DNA of 24,075 bases, from assembly GCA_014728765.1 (NCBI GenBank), contig WJLA01000090.1, positions 1-24,075 on the forward strand, read 5' to 3'. The notes below the pieces were generated by a model. It saw nothing but the letters and a program-made list of their open reading frames with translations, searched no databases and was not told the DNA's origin. A program made the position numbers and the translations under genes. Below, in pieces: positions 1 to 7,115 of this stretch; the stretch's first letter is position 1, and each line of letters begins with the position of its first letter. Origin of the DNA: Candidatus Peregrinibacteria bacterium (GTDB taxonomy: Bacteria > Patescibacteriota > Gracilibacteria > UBA1369).

Positions 1-2
1 AT

Positions 3-368
3 GAGGGGAAGGTGCTTCTATTGAGCACAAAAAGCACTGGAAGGTATTGGCTGCCTGGAGGAGGTCTCAATCCCGGAGAATCACTTGAGGAAGGGATGAG
101 GCGTGAAGTAATGGAGGAAGCAGGAATAGAGATTGAAATTGGTGAAATGGTTAAGTTTAAGGAGATATTCTTTTACTACGAACCTCTTGATGAGGCATAT
201 CACACCCTTGCCTTCTTTTATCGTTGTGCAGCCAAAAGCGTAGTTTTACTTGATGACGATAAAGTGGATCCGGAAGAAGAATCAGAGAAGCCAAGATGGA
301 TAGATATAAAAGATTTGAGACCTGATCAAATGCAACATCCAATGGCTGAAATTCTTCCACTCTTATAA
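3..368 (+). CDS. Nudix hydrolase, 5' end cut by window
   Basis: The protein carries a complete Nudix box, beginning GGLNPGE and continuing through REVMEEAGI, matching GX5EX7REUXEEXGU; the glutamates bind the metal used to cleave nucleoside diphosphates linked to another group. The reading frame is open to the left edge (EGK precedes the first possible GTG at 12), and family members have about 15-25 residues before this point, so the gene most likely starts outside the window. About 120 codons remain, close to a whole single-domain Nudix protein. The substrate cannot be told from sequence; house-cleaning of oxidised or unusual nucleotides is typical. It is the gene of the first visible cassette and is followed by an attC 15 bp after its stop. 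Confidence 0.88.
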   Translation, partial: EGKVLLLSTKSTGRYWLPGGGLNPGESLEEGMRREVMEEAGIEIEIGEMVKFKEIFFYYEPLDEAYHTLAFFYRCAAKSVVLLDDDKVDPEEESEKPRWIDIKDLRPDQMQHPMAEILPLL

Positions 369-383
369 TTATTTGTAACTACT

Positions 384-466
384 GCTAACAGCAGTTTATA
401 CAAAATATCCCAACGGTCTGATTATTGTACCGTTGCAATTCATCGTATAAACTGCAAACGTTGTAC
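384..466 (+). repeat. attC site A (83 bp)
   Basis: Left box GCTAAC at 384-389 and right box GTTGTAC at 460-466. Outer stem GCAGTTTATAC (391-401) pairs with GTATAAACTGC (444-454); inner stem AACGGT pairs with ACCGTT. The AAA before CG and the unequal spacers give the extrahelical bases typical of attC. It has the shortest and cleanest structure in the window. Confidence 0.85.
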
Positions 467-1020
467 GAAATGCCTTTTTGATAAATAATGTTAATGTTTT
501 TGATATTTTTAACAACAACTATATGAAGAAACTAATAATTCTAACTGTTTTTACAGTATTACTAAGTGGATGTGCGCTAACAACTACTGAAGAAAAATCC
601 ACAGACAACAAAGCGGCCCTTAACCTTAGCGTCCTAAAGAATGTAAAAGGAGTTGATCCAGTGAATTTTTATTATGGCCCTTGTGTTTATTTACACGGAG
701 AAGATGGAGAAATTCGTAATTGGCAAAGTTTTGAAGAGAGCAAAAAGGAAAGTTTGATCTCACTTTTTTCCGAAATTCCACTTACAAAACTAGATTATTC
801 TAGTAATCCAAACAACGTTTCTGATGAAGTGTATGTCGGGCCGCTTTGTGACTGCAATCAATACAACAGAGCCTTAGAATTAATTACACAATACAATTTA
901 GATTTTCCATGGAAGTTAGCGCACGGAACTGAAGGTCTTAGTAGTTGTGTGGACTTTTTAGAGTTTAAGTAAAAATATCAAAAACATTTTTAACAAAATC
1001 AAAAGGGCACAGCGTACAAC
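460..1020 (+). repeat. Long inverted repeat framing the second cassette
   Basis: Positions 460-510 and 971-1020 are imperfect inverted copies (about 42 of 50 positions match by eye). The inner part is exact over 18 bp: AATGTTTTTGATATTTTT at 493-510 against its reverse complement at 971-988. The outer part pairs the TTGTACG start of the cassette with the CGTACAA left box of its own attC. The arms run up to the start and stop codons, so almost all non-coding sequence outside the attC is in the arms. Confidence 0.85.
523..972 (+). CDS. Small cassette-encoded lipoprotein, unknown function
   Basis: The ATG at 523 gives a 149-aa protein with a classic lipoprotein signal: MKK, a hydrophobic stretch, then the lipobox LLSGC with lipidated Cys17. 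A longer frame from a TTG at 478 is rejected because it would bury the signal peptide and run through the cassette-end inverted repeat. The mature part has a Thr/Ser/Lys-rich linker followed by a small domain with four further cysteines, including a CDC motif near residue 107, compatible with disulfides outside the membrane. I recognise no domain. There is no ribosome binding site; the start lies 12 bp inside the cassette-end repeat arm. It is the only gene of its cassette. Confidence 0.8.
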   Translation: MKKLIILTVFTVLLSGCALTTTEEKSTDNKAALNLSVLKNVKGVDPVNFYYGPCVYLHGEDGEIRNWQSFEESKKESLISLFSEIPLTKLDYSSNPNNVSDEVYVGPLCDCNQYNRALELITQYNLDFPWKLAHGTEGLSSCVDFLEFK

Positions 1021-1127
1021 AATGACTATGCGGTTCGTTCGATTCCTCACTCTCCCAACTTGCACGGGTGAGCCGCTTCGCGCTATTATACACCCGCGCA
1101 AGTTCGCATCAGTCATGGACGTTATAC
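1012..1127 (+). repeat. attC site B (116 bp)
   Basis: Left box GCGTACAAC at 1012-1020 and right box GTTATAC at 1121-1127. ATGACT near the left pairs with AGTCAT at 1111-1116, and CCAACTTGC pairs with GCAAGTT in the inner arm. It is nearly the same sequence as attC H at 7190-7304, including the CGATTCCTCACTCTCCCAAC stretch, which shows both belong to one integron. Confidence 0.9.
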
Positions 1128-1172
1128 GCCATTGCCCTTATTGCAAATTTTAATCATTATCAAATATACAAC

Positions 1173-1796
1173 ATGAAGACTGTTTCAAAAGCGTGGGAAA
1201 AAATCTTTCAACAACAAGGAAAGGTTTTTATGGAACCACATTGGGATATGCCCAAAGTCATAAAACAACTTAAAGATATAAAAGCTGAGAAAGTCCTAGA
1301 CTTAGGAAGCGGAACAGGTAGGCATGTTATAAATCTTGCTCAAAATGGTTTTTCAGTTTACGGATTAGACAACTCGCAAGAAGGCATCAATACAACGAAA
1401 CAATGGCTTAAAACTGAGAAGTTAAACGCTGATCTTGTTCTTCAAGAAATGACTGAGAAATTACCATGGGAAGATAATTATTTTGACGCCATTGTTTGTG
1501 TGCAAGTTATTCATCATGCTGATATTGCAGCGATCAAAAAGATAATCGCCGAAATGGAGCGAGTTCTTAAAAAAGGCGGATTTATTTTTGTAACCGTTCC
1601 AAAACTGAAAAACCAAGCAACGAAGTACAAAGAAATAGAACCGAATACTTATGTTCCGCTTGATGGTTGGGAAAAAGGACTTCCTCATCATTACTTTAAT
1701 CCCGAAGAGTTGAAAGATTTTTTCTTAAACTTCGACATTGTTGATATACATCTCGACCAAATAAGTCATCATTGCATGTCGGCGTTTAAACTTTAA
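1173..1796 (+). CDS. Class I SAM-dependent methyltransferase
   Basis: From the ATG at 1173 the 207-aa protein has motif I VLDLGSGTGRH (residues 41-51) for S-adenosylmethionine binding, an acidic residue at the end of strand 2 in YGLDNS, and a motif IV-like FDAIVCVQVIHH followed by a post-motif VLKKGGFIFVTVP. This is the Methyltransf_11/25 fold, somewhat TehB-like. The substrate cannot be inferred. An in-frame start at 1068 is rejected because it would translate through attC B. No Shine-Dalgarno sequence precedes the start. The stop codon overlaps the inner part of the cassette's 3' inverted-repeat arm. Confidence 0.88.
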   Translation: MKTVSKAWEKIFQQQGKVFMEPHWDMPKVIKQLKDIKAEKVLDLGSGTGRHVINLAQNGFSVYGLDNSQEGINTTKQWLKTEKLNADLVLQEMTEKLPWEDNYFDAIVCVQVIHHADIAAIKKIIAEMERVLKKGGFIFVTVPKLKNQATKYKEIEPNTYVPLDGWEKGLPHHYFNPEELKDFFLNFDIVDIHLDQISHHCMSAFKL

Positions 1797-1813
1797 TAAA
1801 ACGACGGGCAACA

Positions 1814-1961
1814 GCGTATAACAGCGTGTATCCGGTTCGGCAGATTTGACGCAATTAGATTTCAAAGGAATGTCAAATCAGCCTCTCCCAAATTTCGCAA
1901 AAAAACTATTAGATTTTCAAAGGAATTTTTGCGAAACTTCAGATACACGCAAACGTTAGGT
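1814..1961 (+). repeat. attC site C (148 bp)
   Basis: Left box GCGTATAAC at 1814-1822 and right box GTTAGGT at 1955-1961. GCGTGTATC just inside the left box pairs with GATACACGC (1942-1950). Two internal hairpins, CAGATTTGAC/GTCAAATC and one built on TTTCGCAAAAA/TTTTTGCGAAA, each enclose a copy of an ATTAGATTTCAAAGGAAT-like sequence. A decayed relative lies at 10704-10857. Confidence 0.85.
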
Positions 1962-2427
1962 GAAAAAATTTAAATACATAGCCAGAAATATGCTCAAAAA
2001 GTGTCTTAAGAAATACTCCAATCAATCAATAAAACTGTATCTTATAGGCTTATTATTTATACCTATTATTCTGGCAATAATAGCCTCTATCAACGCCTCT
2101 CAAGAAAGTAAAACAGCTATTATTCCTAAAGAAGCGGTAAGAGATGTCTGCATACTTAATCAAAATAAACCTGCAGAACTCCAAAGAATTGGATGCACAA
2201 GAAGTGTGGAAATGCCTTATCTTTGCTCAAAAACAAAAGGCTTAGGCGAAGGAAATTATTATATATTTTGTAGTCCTAGCGAATATTTTTTTAGTATGGA
2301 ATTCGTTCTGTCATTTACTGTTATATTATTGATATTTAGTTTTTATTACATCGGAGCTGGAATAATACTAGTACCAATTTTTATATTATTCTATTGCTTT
2401 AAAAATTCATCACCTAACACGCACTAG
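1960..2427 (+). CDS. Cassette-encoded membrane protein, unknown function
   Basis: The 155-aa frame starts with GTG at 1960, whose first bases are part of the attC right box, so the start codon lies at the cassette junction. An alternative ATG at 1990 would give 145 aa. A basic N-terminus precedes a transmembrane segment (about residues 26-46), an extracytoplasmic part with five cysteines (residues about 58-100), and a long hydrophobic region that may hold one or two membrane helices (about 111-145). The stop lies inside the next attC (site D). Both ends of the coding sequence fall within the cassette's inverted-repeat arms. No family is recognised. Confidence 0.65.
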   Translation: MKKFKYIARNMLKKCLKKYSNQSIKLYLIGLLFIPIILAIIASINASQESKTAIIPKEAVRDVCILNQNKPAELQRIGCTRSVEMPYLCSKTKGLGEGNYYIFCSPSEYFFSMEFVLSFTVILLIFSFYYIGAGIILVPIFILFYCFKNSSPNTH

Positions 2428-2549
2428 GCGGCTCGCATTTTTTGTAGTATTTAGACTAGATATAGGTATTCAAAAAACACTCACCCAAATTCAGCAATAT
2501 TAATGATATTATAACATCGCTAAACTTCGCCAAGTGCGAAACGTTAGTC
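2412..2549 (+). repeat. attC site D (138 bp)
   Basis: Left box ACCTAAC at 2412-2418 and right box GTTAGTC at 2543-2549. GCACTAGGCG pairs with CGCCAAGTGC (2528-2537) with one extrahelical base. The centre is AT-rich and less structured than in sites B, F and H. The stop codon of the upstream gene (2425-2427) lies within the site. Confidence 0.82.
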
Positions 2550-2553
2550 GCAA

Positions 2554-3828
2554 TTCAAAGAGTATTTTCTTTGTAAAATGGGATCTAATGTGTAACTCTA
2601 GATAAGGGAACTTAGATAGATCTAATTTATTTGTTTAAACAATCTCACCTTGATGACAAAAATACTATTCATATTTTCAATGGGGATCATGCTGATTTTA
2701 TCAGGTTGCAGTGCACCCATAAACGAGGAAAAACCTGAATCAAGTGCCACACAAATAAATAACTCCATACAAGAAGAACCAAGTGTAACAGCAGAAAGAA
2801 TAACGGAACCTGAAATTGTGCAAGAAACGGAGTTTAGAGCCTATGCCAAAGATAGACTTGCAGAAGCTATTCGCAGCTCAGATGAGGTGATGCTGGCAGA
2901 TCTTTTTTGCAGAAGTCATGCTCGAGCTAAAGCTGATAGAGCAAGGCAGCTACTGGATTCCTGGGGTAAAGAATTTAGTGCTAGATTGAGCACTGCCGTT
3001 GAAACTGGTGAATTTAGAGAAGAAGAAAAAAGAACTGTTTTTGAATTCGCTCATCCAACCTCCAAGGATGAATTAGTAACATGGCCTATACTTGAAGATA
3101 AAAAATGCTTTTTTGTGCACAATTTGAGCCTTGTAGCAGCTGATAACAATGCGGAAAAATATTTAATTGATGAGCAAGTAAGCCCAAATGGAAAACATAA
3201 GTACGAACTCTACTCAACTAATAAGAATGCTTGTAATGCAGGTTATTTGGATAGAGGGAGTCTAGTGTATTGCACTTTAACCATAAAGGATGTGGAAACA
3301 GGTGAAATACTCAAGAAATATGAATCAAACAGCCTTGGATACTTTAAAAACTTCTCAGCACCTCAAAAATGGTACTCGGATAGTGAGCTGTACATCGAAT
3401 CAGGCTTTGGTGATGCTTGTATCGGCTATGAAAGTGCCATTGCATATAACGTTATCAATGATGAAAGCAGATCACTCTACACCCTTCAAGCTGAATGTAG
3501 ACCAGGAGTATTATATGACATAGGCGGAAAGCAGATCTTACTTAATCACGAGGGAGATGATCTTGTTATTTATGCTGTTTCGGAGCATGTAGAAAGTGTA
3601 ACTGAGCTATATGAGAGTGAGTTATCTGAAGTGCCCATCCAGGCTAAGGTGGAGCTAAGACATAGAATTGAAGGCCCCGCTTACGGGCGTATTACAGATG
3701 AGCATGGCTTCAGTATAGCTCAAGGTGAGAATAGTCTGTTTTACGAGGTGGAGACAGATACACTTATTGATTTGTAGAATGAGGTGATTTTTATCACAAA
3801 TTTTTTCAGATTGAAAATACTCTTTGAA
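2554..3828 (+). repeat. 16-bp exact inverted repeat framing the fifth cassette
   Basis: TTCAAAGAGTATTTTC at 2554-2569, 10 bp inside the start of the cassette, has an exact reverse complement GAAAATACTCTTTGAA at 3813-3828. The outer boxes TTAGTCGC (2544-2551) and GCGGCTAA (3887-3894) also pair with a single wobble. On the right the two pairing segments are separated by a 58-nt GC-rich insert (3829-3886). Confidence 0.85.
2653..3777 (+). CDS. Cassette-encoded lipoprotein, unknown function
   Basis: ATG at 2653 gives a 374-aa protein with a signal peptide ending in the lipobox LILSGC (Cys19), so it should be anchored to the outside of the membrane. A Ser/Glu/Thr-rich linker (about 20-55) follows. 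Next is a helical-looking domain (about 60-120), then a beta-rich domain starting with VSPNGKHKYELYS and containing KYES and WYSDSELYIESGFGDACIGYES. This pattern resembles beta-propeller or WD40-like lipoproteins, but I cannot assign a family. A TTG directly upstream at 2650 is an alternative start. GC content is higher than in the adjacent cassettes. It is the sole gene of the cassette. Confidence 0.8.
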   Translation: MTKILFIFSMGIMLILSGCSAPINEEKPESSATQINNSIQEEPSVTAERITEPEIVQETEFRAYAKDRLAEAIRSSDEVMLADLFCRSHARAKADRARQLLDSWGKEFSARLSTAVETGEFREEEKRTVFEFAHPTSKDELVTWPILEDKKCFFVHNLSLVAADNNAEKYLIDEQVSPNGKHKYELYSTNKNACNAGYLDRGSLVYCTLTIKDVETGEILKKYESNSLGYFKNFSAPQKWYSDSELYIESGFGDACIGYESAIAYNVINDESRSLYTLQAECRPGVLYDIGGKQILLNHEGDDLVIYAVSEHVESVTELYESELSEVPIQAKVELRHRIEGPAYGRITDEHGFSIAQGENSLFYEVETDTLIDL

Positions 3829-3886
3829 CTTTTTCACTTCGTTCAACCGCGCTACGCGCTCTCGTCCCGCCACAGCGGGACTCGGG
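3829..3886. repeat. GC-rich hairpin insert before attC E
   Basis: This gene-free stretch holds a perfect stem-loop, GTCCCGC-CACA-GCGGGAC at 3864-3881, preceded by GCGCTACGCGC. It separates the inner and outer parts of the cassette's 3' inverted-repeat arm. A related segment with the same CTCTCG...CTCGGGGCG frame lies at 7149-7189 before attC H. No T-run follows, so it is not a standard terminator. Confidence 0.6.
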
Positions 3887-4008
3887 GCGGCTAACAGCAG
3901 GCTATACAACTTATTACCTCAGCTCGGTAAACGTCCATATTTGCCACTGGTATGCCTTCGGCATATTTTACCACCGGTCAAATTCGTATATGCGCCGGAA
4001 CGTTAGCC
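3887..4008 (+). repeat. attC site E (122 bp)
   Basis: Left box GCGGCTAAC (3887-3895) is the exact reverse complement of GTTAGCCGC (4002-4010). Inner pairing continues through GCTATAC/GTATATGC. The tip is a TATGCC-TTCG-GCATA hairpin (3951-3965) with a UUCG-type tetraloop. Confidence 0.88.
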
Positions 4009-4082
4009 GCCATCAGTGGAATGGCTACAAGGTAGAAATGGTTTAAAAAGCGCATTGTATTATTATCATTTTTTAAATTAGA

Positions 4083-5048
4083 ATGAATAACATGAATAGA
4101 ATCGTTGAAACTTGCAAATTCGTTGTTGATAATTCAGAGCATGTAAAAATAAACTATGAAAAAGTTAATGAGTTTGTTGAATATTTTAACGATTCTCATA
4201 TCAAACATTGGATTGATGAATCACCATTTAATATAAGAGATTTAAACACGAAAGATAGATTGCATTTTTTGCTTTTTTTTAATTCAATTAGTTTTTCTTA
4301 TTGGGGTGATCCAAAATGGAAAATCATTTATCATTCCGAAGAAGTAGATGGTGCGTATGGAATGATAAGTGCTATTGCTAGAGCAATAGAAAACAAAATC
4401 CCCATTTTAGACGCAAAATTTCTTTCTGAGATTAAAGGAGAAGAACTTAGTAAAATCTTAGAGGGAAATGTTCAAATTCCTCTTTTTGAAGAAAGACTTA
4501 ATATTTTACGAGAAATTGGAACAACATTACTCAATAAATATGATGGCGATTTTACTAATCTCATAAAAAAAGCAACTGGTGATTCACAAAAATTATTGAG
4601 TTTGATAATTGAGCACTTCCCTTCTTTTGAAGACTCATCAACCTACAACGGAAAACAAGTTTATTTTTACAAGCGTGCACAACTTTTAGTTGCCGATATT
4701 GTACAAGCTTTCAACGGACACAAATTTGGCAAATTAAAAAATATTGATAAATTAACTGCGTGCGCTGATTATAAATTACCTTTTGTTTTAAGAAGATTAG
4801 GTGTTTTCTCTTATTCAGATTACCTCGCTGATAAAATTGATCATAAAATTCAAATTGATAAAGATAGCAAGGAAGAAATAGAGTTAAGAGCAAATACCAT
4901 TTGGGTTATTGAATTAATCAAACAAAAAGTGAAAAATAAAATTGCACACGCTGATTCTATTCATGTTAATGATCATATTTGGATATTAAGTCAAGAAAAA
5001 TTAAAAAATGACAAACCATACCATTTTACGAGAACGACTTCTTATTAG
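4083..5048 (+). CDS. qng1: Queuosine-5'-phosphate N-glycosylase/nucleosidase (Q salvage, DUF2419)
   Basis: The 321-aa protein matches the queuosine salvage family (Qng1/DUF2419, human C9orf64) along its length. Recognisable are SYWGDPKW (72-79), YKRAQLLVAD (196-205), LTACADYKLP (224-233), the LRRLGVFSYSDYLADKID segment, the EIELRANTIWVIE segment, and a C-terminus PYHFTRTTSY like the family's HRTRTIYY ending. Asp205 and Asp229 are candidates for active-site acids. The enzyme releases the base queuine from queuosine 5'-phosphate so that tRNA-guanine transglycosylase can reuse it. It is the only gene of its cassette and has no Shine-Dalgarno sequence; a second ATG at 4092 is possible. A YhhQ-type transporter gene lies at 12412-13041. 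Confidence 0.88.
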   Translation: MNNMNRIVETCKFVVDNSEHVKINYEKVNEFVEYFNDSHIKHWIDESPFNIRDLNTKDRLHFLLFFNSISFSYWGDPKWKIIYHSEEVDGAYGMISAIARAIENKIPILDAKFLSEIKGEELSKILEGNVQIPLFEERLNILREIGTTLLNKYDGDFTNLIKKATGDSQKLLSLIIEHFPSFEDSSTYNGKQVYFYKRAQLLVADIVQAFNGHKFGKLKNIDKLTACADYKLPFVLRRLGVFSYSDYLADKIDHKIQIDKDSKEEIELRANTIWVIELIKQKVKNKIAHADSIHVNDHIWILSQEKLKNDKPYHFTRTTSY

Positions 5049-5069
5049 ATTAACGCCACTCCAATAACA

Positions 5070-5196
5070 GCGTACAACAGCGACTATACGGTTTCGCTCT
5101 TTCGCTACGCTCAATCGTTTCACCCAACTTGACCGATGATACGCCGTTGGCGTATTTTATCATCAGCCAAGTTCGCATGAGTCGCGGACGTTGTGC
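5070..5196 (+). repeat. attC site F (127 bp)
   Basis: Left box GCGTACAAC (5070-5078), right box GTTGTGC (5190-5196). GCGACT pairs with AGTCGC, CCAACTTG with CCAAGTT, and the tip is GATGATACGCC-GTT-GGCGTATTTTATCATC. It has the same layout as sites B and H. Confidence 0.88.
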
Positions 5197-5204
5197 GAAT
5201 AATT

Positions 5205-5266
5205 CAAACCTTATTTTTATCAATAAATATAAATAAGTTTGGGACAATTTTTATTCGTGTTATACT
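5205..5266 (+). promoter_or_regulatory. Promoter and possible operator of the TA cassette
   Basis: TTGGGA (5239-5244) and TATACT (5261-5266) are separated by 16 bp, which fits a sigma-70-type promoter. The ATG of the first gene is only 9 bp after the -10 box, implying a leaderless or very short 5' end. A local inverted repeat, CAAACCTTATTT (5205-5216) against AAATAAGTTTG (5231-5241), touches the -35 box and could bind the antitoxin. Confidence 0.5.
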
Positions 5267-5275
5267 TGTATAGCT

Positions 5276-5452
5276 ATGGCCACAAAGAAAATTATAAATC
5301 CTAGAAATAATAAAGCCTATGCCATCCGGCAAAAAACTACAAAGCATGGCAAAAAAGGGCAAATCAAAGGTCTTTATAAAGTAAAAAAGGAGGCCGCTTC
5401 TTATGTTACAAGAAATTTTGGAGATGTAATTAGAAAATTATCTGATCAATAA
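5276..5452 (+). CDS. Putative antitoxin, 58 aa, partner of the Doc/Fic-type toxin
   Basis: This small frame encodes a basic 58-residue protein (begins MATKKIINPRNN, ends FGDVIRKLSDQ). Its TAA stop overlaps the ATG of the toxin gene in a TAATG junction, indicating translational coupling as in toxin-antitoxin operons. It does not look like Phd; the antitoxin role is inferred from size, order and overlap only. Many lysines and a patch GKKGQIKG could contact nucleic acid. It lies directly behind a promoter-like sequence with an inverted repeat, consistent with autoregulation. Confidence 0.7.
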   Translation: MATKKIINPRNNKAYAIRQKTTKHGKKGQIKGLYKVKKEAASYVTRNFGDVIRKLSDQ

Positions 5453-5961
5453 TGGTCTATCCCAAACTCAAAGATTACACTGAGTTCATTTTCAACGACA
5501 TAAGAAAGTTGGTTTATGATGACATTCAAAAGCCTTTGTACGAACAAGACACTAGCGGTATAGAGCAACTCAAAGGCTTGCTTGAAAGAGTGCAAGCGAA
5601 ACATTACCCAAACTATTATAAGAAGGCGGCATACCTTTTTGTCGCGCTAAGCACAAGTCACTACTTCAAAAACGGAAACAAGCGAATTGCCCTTTTTAGC
5701 TATATATATTTCCACCAAATTAACAATTTTCGTTTTCGCAGCATACAACAAAAGCAATACGAAAAATGGTTTAAAACATACTTTCCAAACTACAAATTAC
5801 ATAATGAAAAATTTATGAGTAATGCCGGGTGGGCACTTTATAATTTCAATAGAGCCATGAATATTAAATCAGAATCACATAAACAAGGCCATAGCTACAG
5901 CTTCGATAAACTAAAAAAAATTACAGAAGACTTCATAATGCTTATATCCAGGAAAAAATAG
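5452..5961 (+). CDS. Doc/Fic-family toxin
   Basis: The 169-aa protein contains the Fic-fold signature HYFKNGNKR (residues 70-78) followed by IALFSYIYF, closest in layout to Doc (H-x-F-x4-NKR-x-A-L). Doc phosphorylates elongation factor Tu and stops translation; other Fic enzymes transfer AMP. The catalytic His70 and the anion-binding GNKR are present, but the usual acidic residue before the glycine is Asn74. The C-terminal 60 residues are unlike short Doc proteins and are of unknown role. Together with the 58-aa upstream gene it forms a two-gene cassette, the only module here expected to stabilise the array against loss. Confidence 0.82.
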   Translation: MVYPKLKDYTEFIFNDIRKLVYDDIQKPLYEQDTSGIEQLKGLLERVQAKHYPNYYKKAAYLFVALSTSHYFKNGNKRIALFSYIYFHQINNFRFRSIQQKQYEKWFKTYFPNYKLHNEKFMSNAGWALYNFNRAMNIKSESHKQGHSYSFDKLKKITEDFIMLISRKK

Positions 5962-6004
5962 CCCCACCCAAACTTATTTAAAATAAAAAGTTTTGAACTA
6001 CATC

Positions 6005-6108
6005 TTACAACTGCAACTAAACAGCTCACTTTCAGTTCGCTTAAAACCGCTTGTTGGTGATAGAATTATACCAACTTCACGGCTTCGCATATACGCCGGA
6101 CGTTATAC
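6005..6108 (+). repeat. attC site G (104 bp)
   Basis: Left box TTACAAC (6005-6011) and right box GTTATAC (6102-6108). It is related to attC I (7422-7531): both have GCAACTAAAC, AAACCGCTTGTTG/AAACCGCTCGTTG, CCAACTTC/TCAACTTC and CGGCTTCGC. Pairing of the outer stem is weaker than at other sites. Confidence 0.75.
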
Positions 6109-6181
6109 GCAATTCAAAAAAATATTTTTCTAATGGAGAATAAAAAATGATAGTCTTTAAATCATTTAAAAGTTTAGAAAC

Positions 6182-6922
6182 ATGATGAAAATTAAATCAA
6201 GTTACAAAATTTATTGGTCCTTAATATTGGTATTAGCAATATCAGCATCTATAAGTGTTTATTTACCTCAAGGTGATATATTGCCTATGCAAGAATTGCC
6301 AACCTCAAAACTAAACCTTGCCATAATTAATTTTTTTATTATGATCACTATTTATGGAGGTCTTGGTTTTATTGGGCTTAAATTGTCTAAGAAAATTGGT
6401 TTTGCAGATATCTGGGATAAAAACATTGCGTTAAAGAAAAAAATAATCCAACCGCTTTTTATAGGAATCGGCTTGGGTGCATTTTTCATAATATTAGATT
6501 TAATTTTGTCCAATTTTCATTCATTGGGAGCATTACCGCACCCCCCATTTCCGCTATCTCTTTTTGCGTCTATTACAGCTGGAATAGGGGAAGAAATCAT
6601 TGCAAGGTTGTTTTTTATTTCATTCTGGGTATGGCTTTTTTCTCACATATTTTTTAAGAAAAAGTATGTAAAACAAACCTTTTGGATAGTAACAATTTTT
6701 TCCGCAATATTATTTACAGTAATGCATATACCATCAATATTTGCAGTTTTTAATCTTGAAAGTATCAGCGATATGCCAAGGATACTCTTAATCGAGTTAT
6801 TTCTCTTAAACGGAACATTGTCAATTTTTGCAGCCTATAGTTTTAAAAAATATGGGATTTTAACCGCAATAGGGATTCATTTCTGGGCAGATGTTGTTTG
6901 GCATGTCATTTATGGTATATAA
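6182..6922 (+). CDS. CPBP family intramembrane metalloprotease (CAAX/Abi type)
   Basis: The 246-aa protein is strongly hydrophobic with about seven or eight membrane helices. It has all three CPBP motifs: EEIIAR (Glu137, Glu138, Arg142), FTVMH (His182) and HFWAD (His233, Asp237). These residues form the membrane-embedded metal and catalytic centre of Rce1-like proteases. Bacterial members serve in bacteriocin immunity or maturation, signalling, or unknown roles; the exact role here is open. A second ATG at 6185 is equally possible. It shares its cassette with a 52-aa membrane peptide 34 bp downstream. Confidence 0.88.
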   Translation: MMKIKSSYKIYWSLILVLAISASISVYLPQGDILPMQELPTSKLNLAIINFFIMITIYGGLGFIGLKLSKKIGFADIWDKNIALKKKIIQPLFIGIGLGAFFIILDLILSNFHSLGALPHPPFPLSLFASITAGIGEEIIARLFFISFWVWLFSHIFFKKKYVKQTFWIVTIFSAILFTVMHIPSIFAVFNLESISDMPRILLIELFLLNGTLSIFAAYSFKKYGILTAIGIHFWADVVWHVIYGI

Positions 6923-6956
6923 TAATTTATATAATCATTTAATAATAAAAGAATTT

Positions 6957-7115
6957 ATGAAAAAATCATTAAGAAAAAATTGGTATCTGGGTTTCTTTGG
7001 TTTCTTTGCATTCTACGGCATAGTCGGAATAGCAGAGCAAGAATGGGGACTTTTGGTATGGTTTGTTTGGGTGGTATGGTTTATTTTCTTTATTCCAACA
7101 AAGAAACAAGACTAA
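6957..7115 (+). CDS. Small membrane peptide, 52 aa
   Basis: ATG at 6957 gives MKKSLRKNWYLGFFGFFAFYG followed by a second hydrophobic stretch very rich in tryptophan (LLVWFVWVVWFIFF) and a basic end. The GFFGFF repeat resembles small DUF3796-like membrane proteins; this is a resemblance only. The charge pattern suggests two membrane helices with both ends inside. It lies 34 bp behind the CPBP protease gene in the same cassette and could be its substrate or partner. An in-frame start at 6891 would overlap the protease and is rejected. Confidence 0.65.
   Translation: MKKSLRKNWYLGFFGFFAFYGIVGIAEQEWGLLVWFVWVVWFIFFIPTKKQD

Larger units (their letters stand above)
5190..6011 (+). repeat. Long inverted repeat framing the toxin-antitoxin cassette
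   Basis: The first ~54 bp of the cassette (5190-5243) are an imperfect reverse complement of 5967-6011. The inner 13 bp are exact (AAATAAGTTTGGG at 5231-5243 and CCCAAACTTATTT at 5967-5979). A second block (ATTCAAAC region against GTTTTGAACT) and the outer TTGT/ACAA boxes also pair. The left arm overlaps the putative promoter. Confidence 0.8.

Noticed and set aside
478..522. TTG start giving a longer form of the first lipoprotein
   Set aside because: It hides the signal peptide and lies in the cassette-end inverted repeat; the ATG at 523 fits the lipobox spacing.
1068..1172. 35-residue N-terminal extension of the methyltransferase
   Set aside because: It would translate attC B; the methyltransferase domain starts after the ATG at 1173.
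3824..4006. 60-aa frame across attC E
   Set aside because: It consists of the GC-rich hairpin and the attC palindrome; no coding pattern.
5050..5247. 65-aa reverse frame across attC F
   Set aside because: It is the other strand of the attC site.
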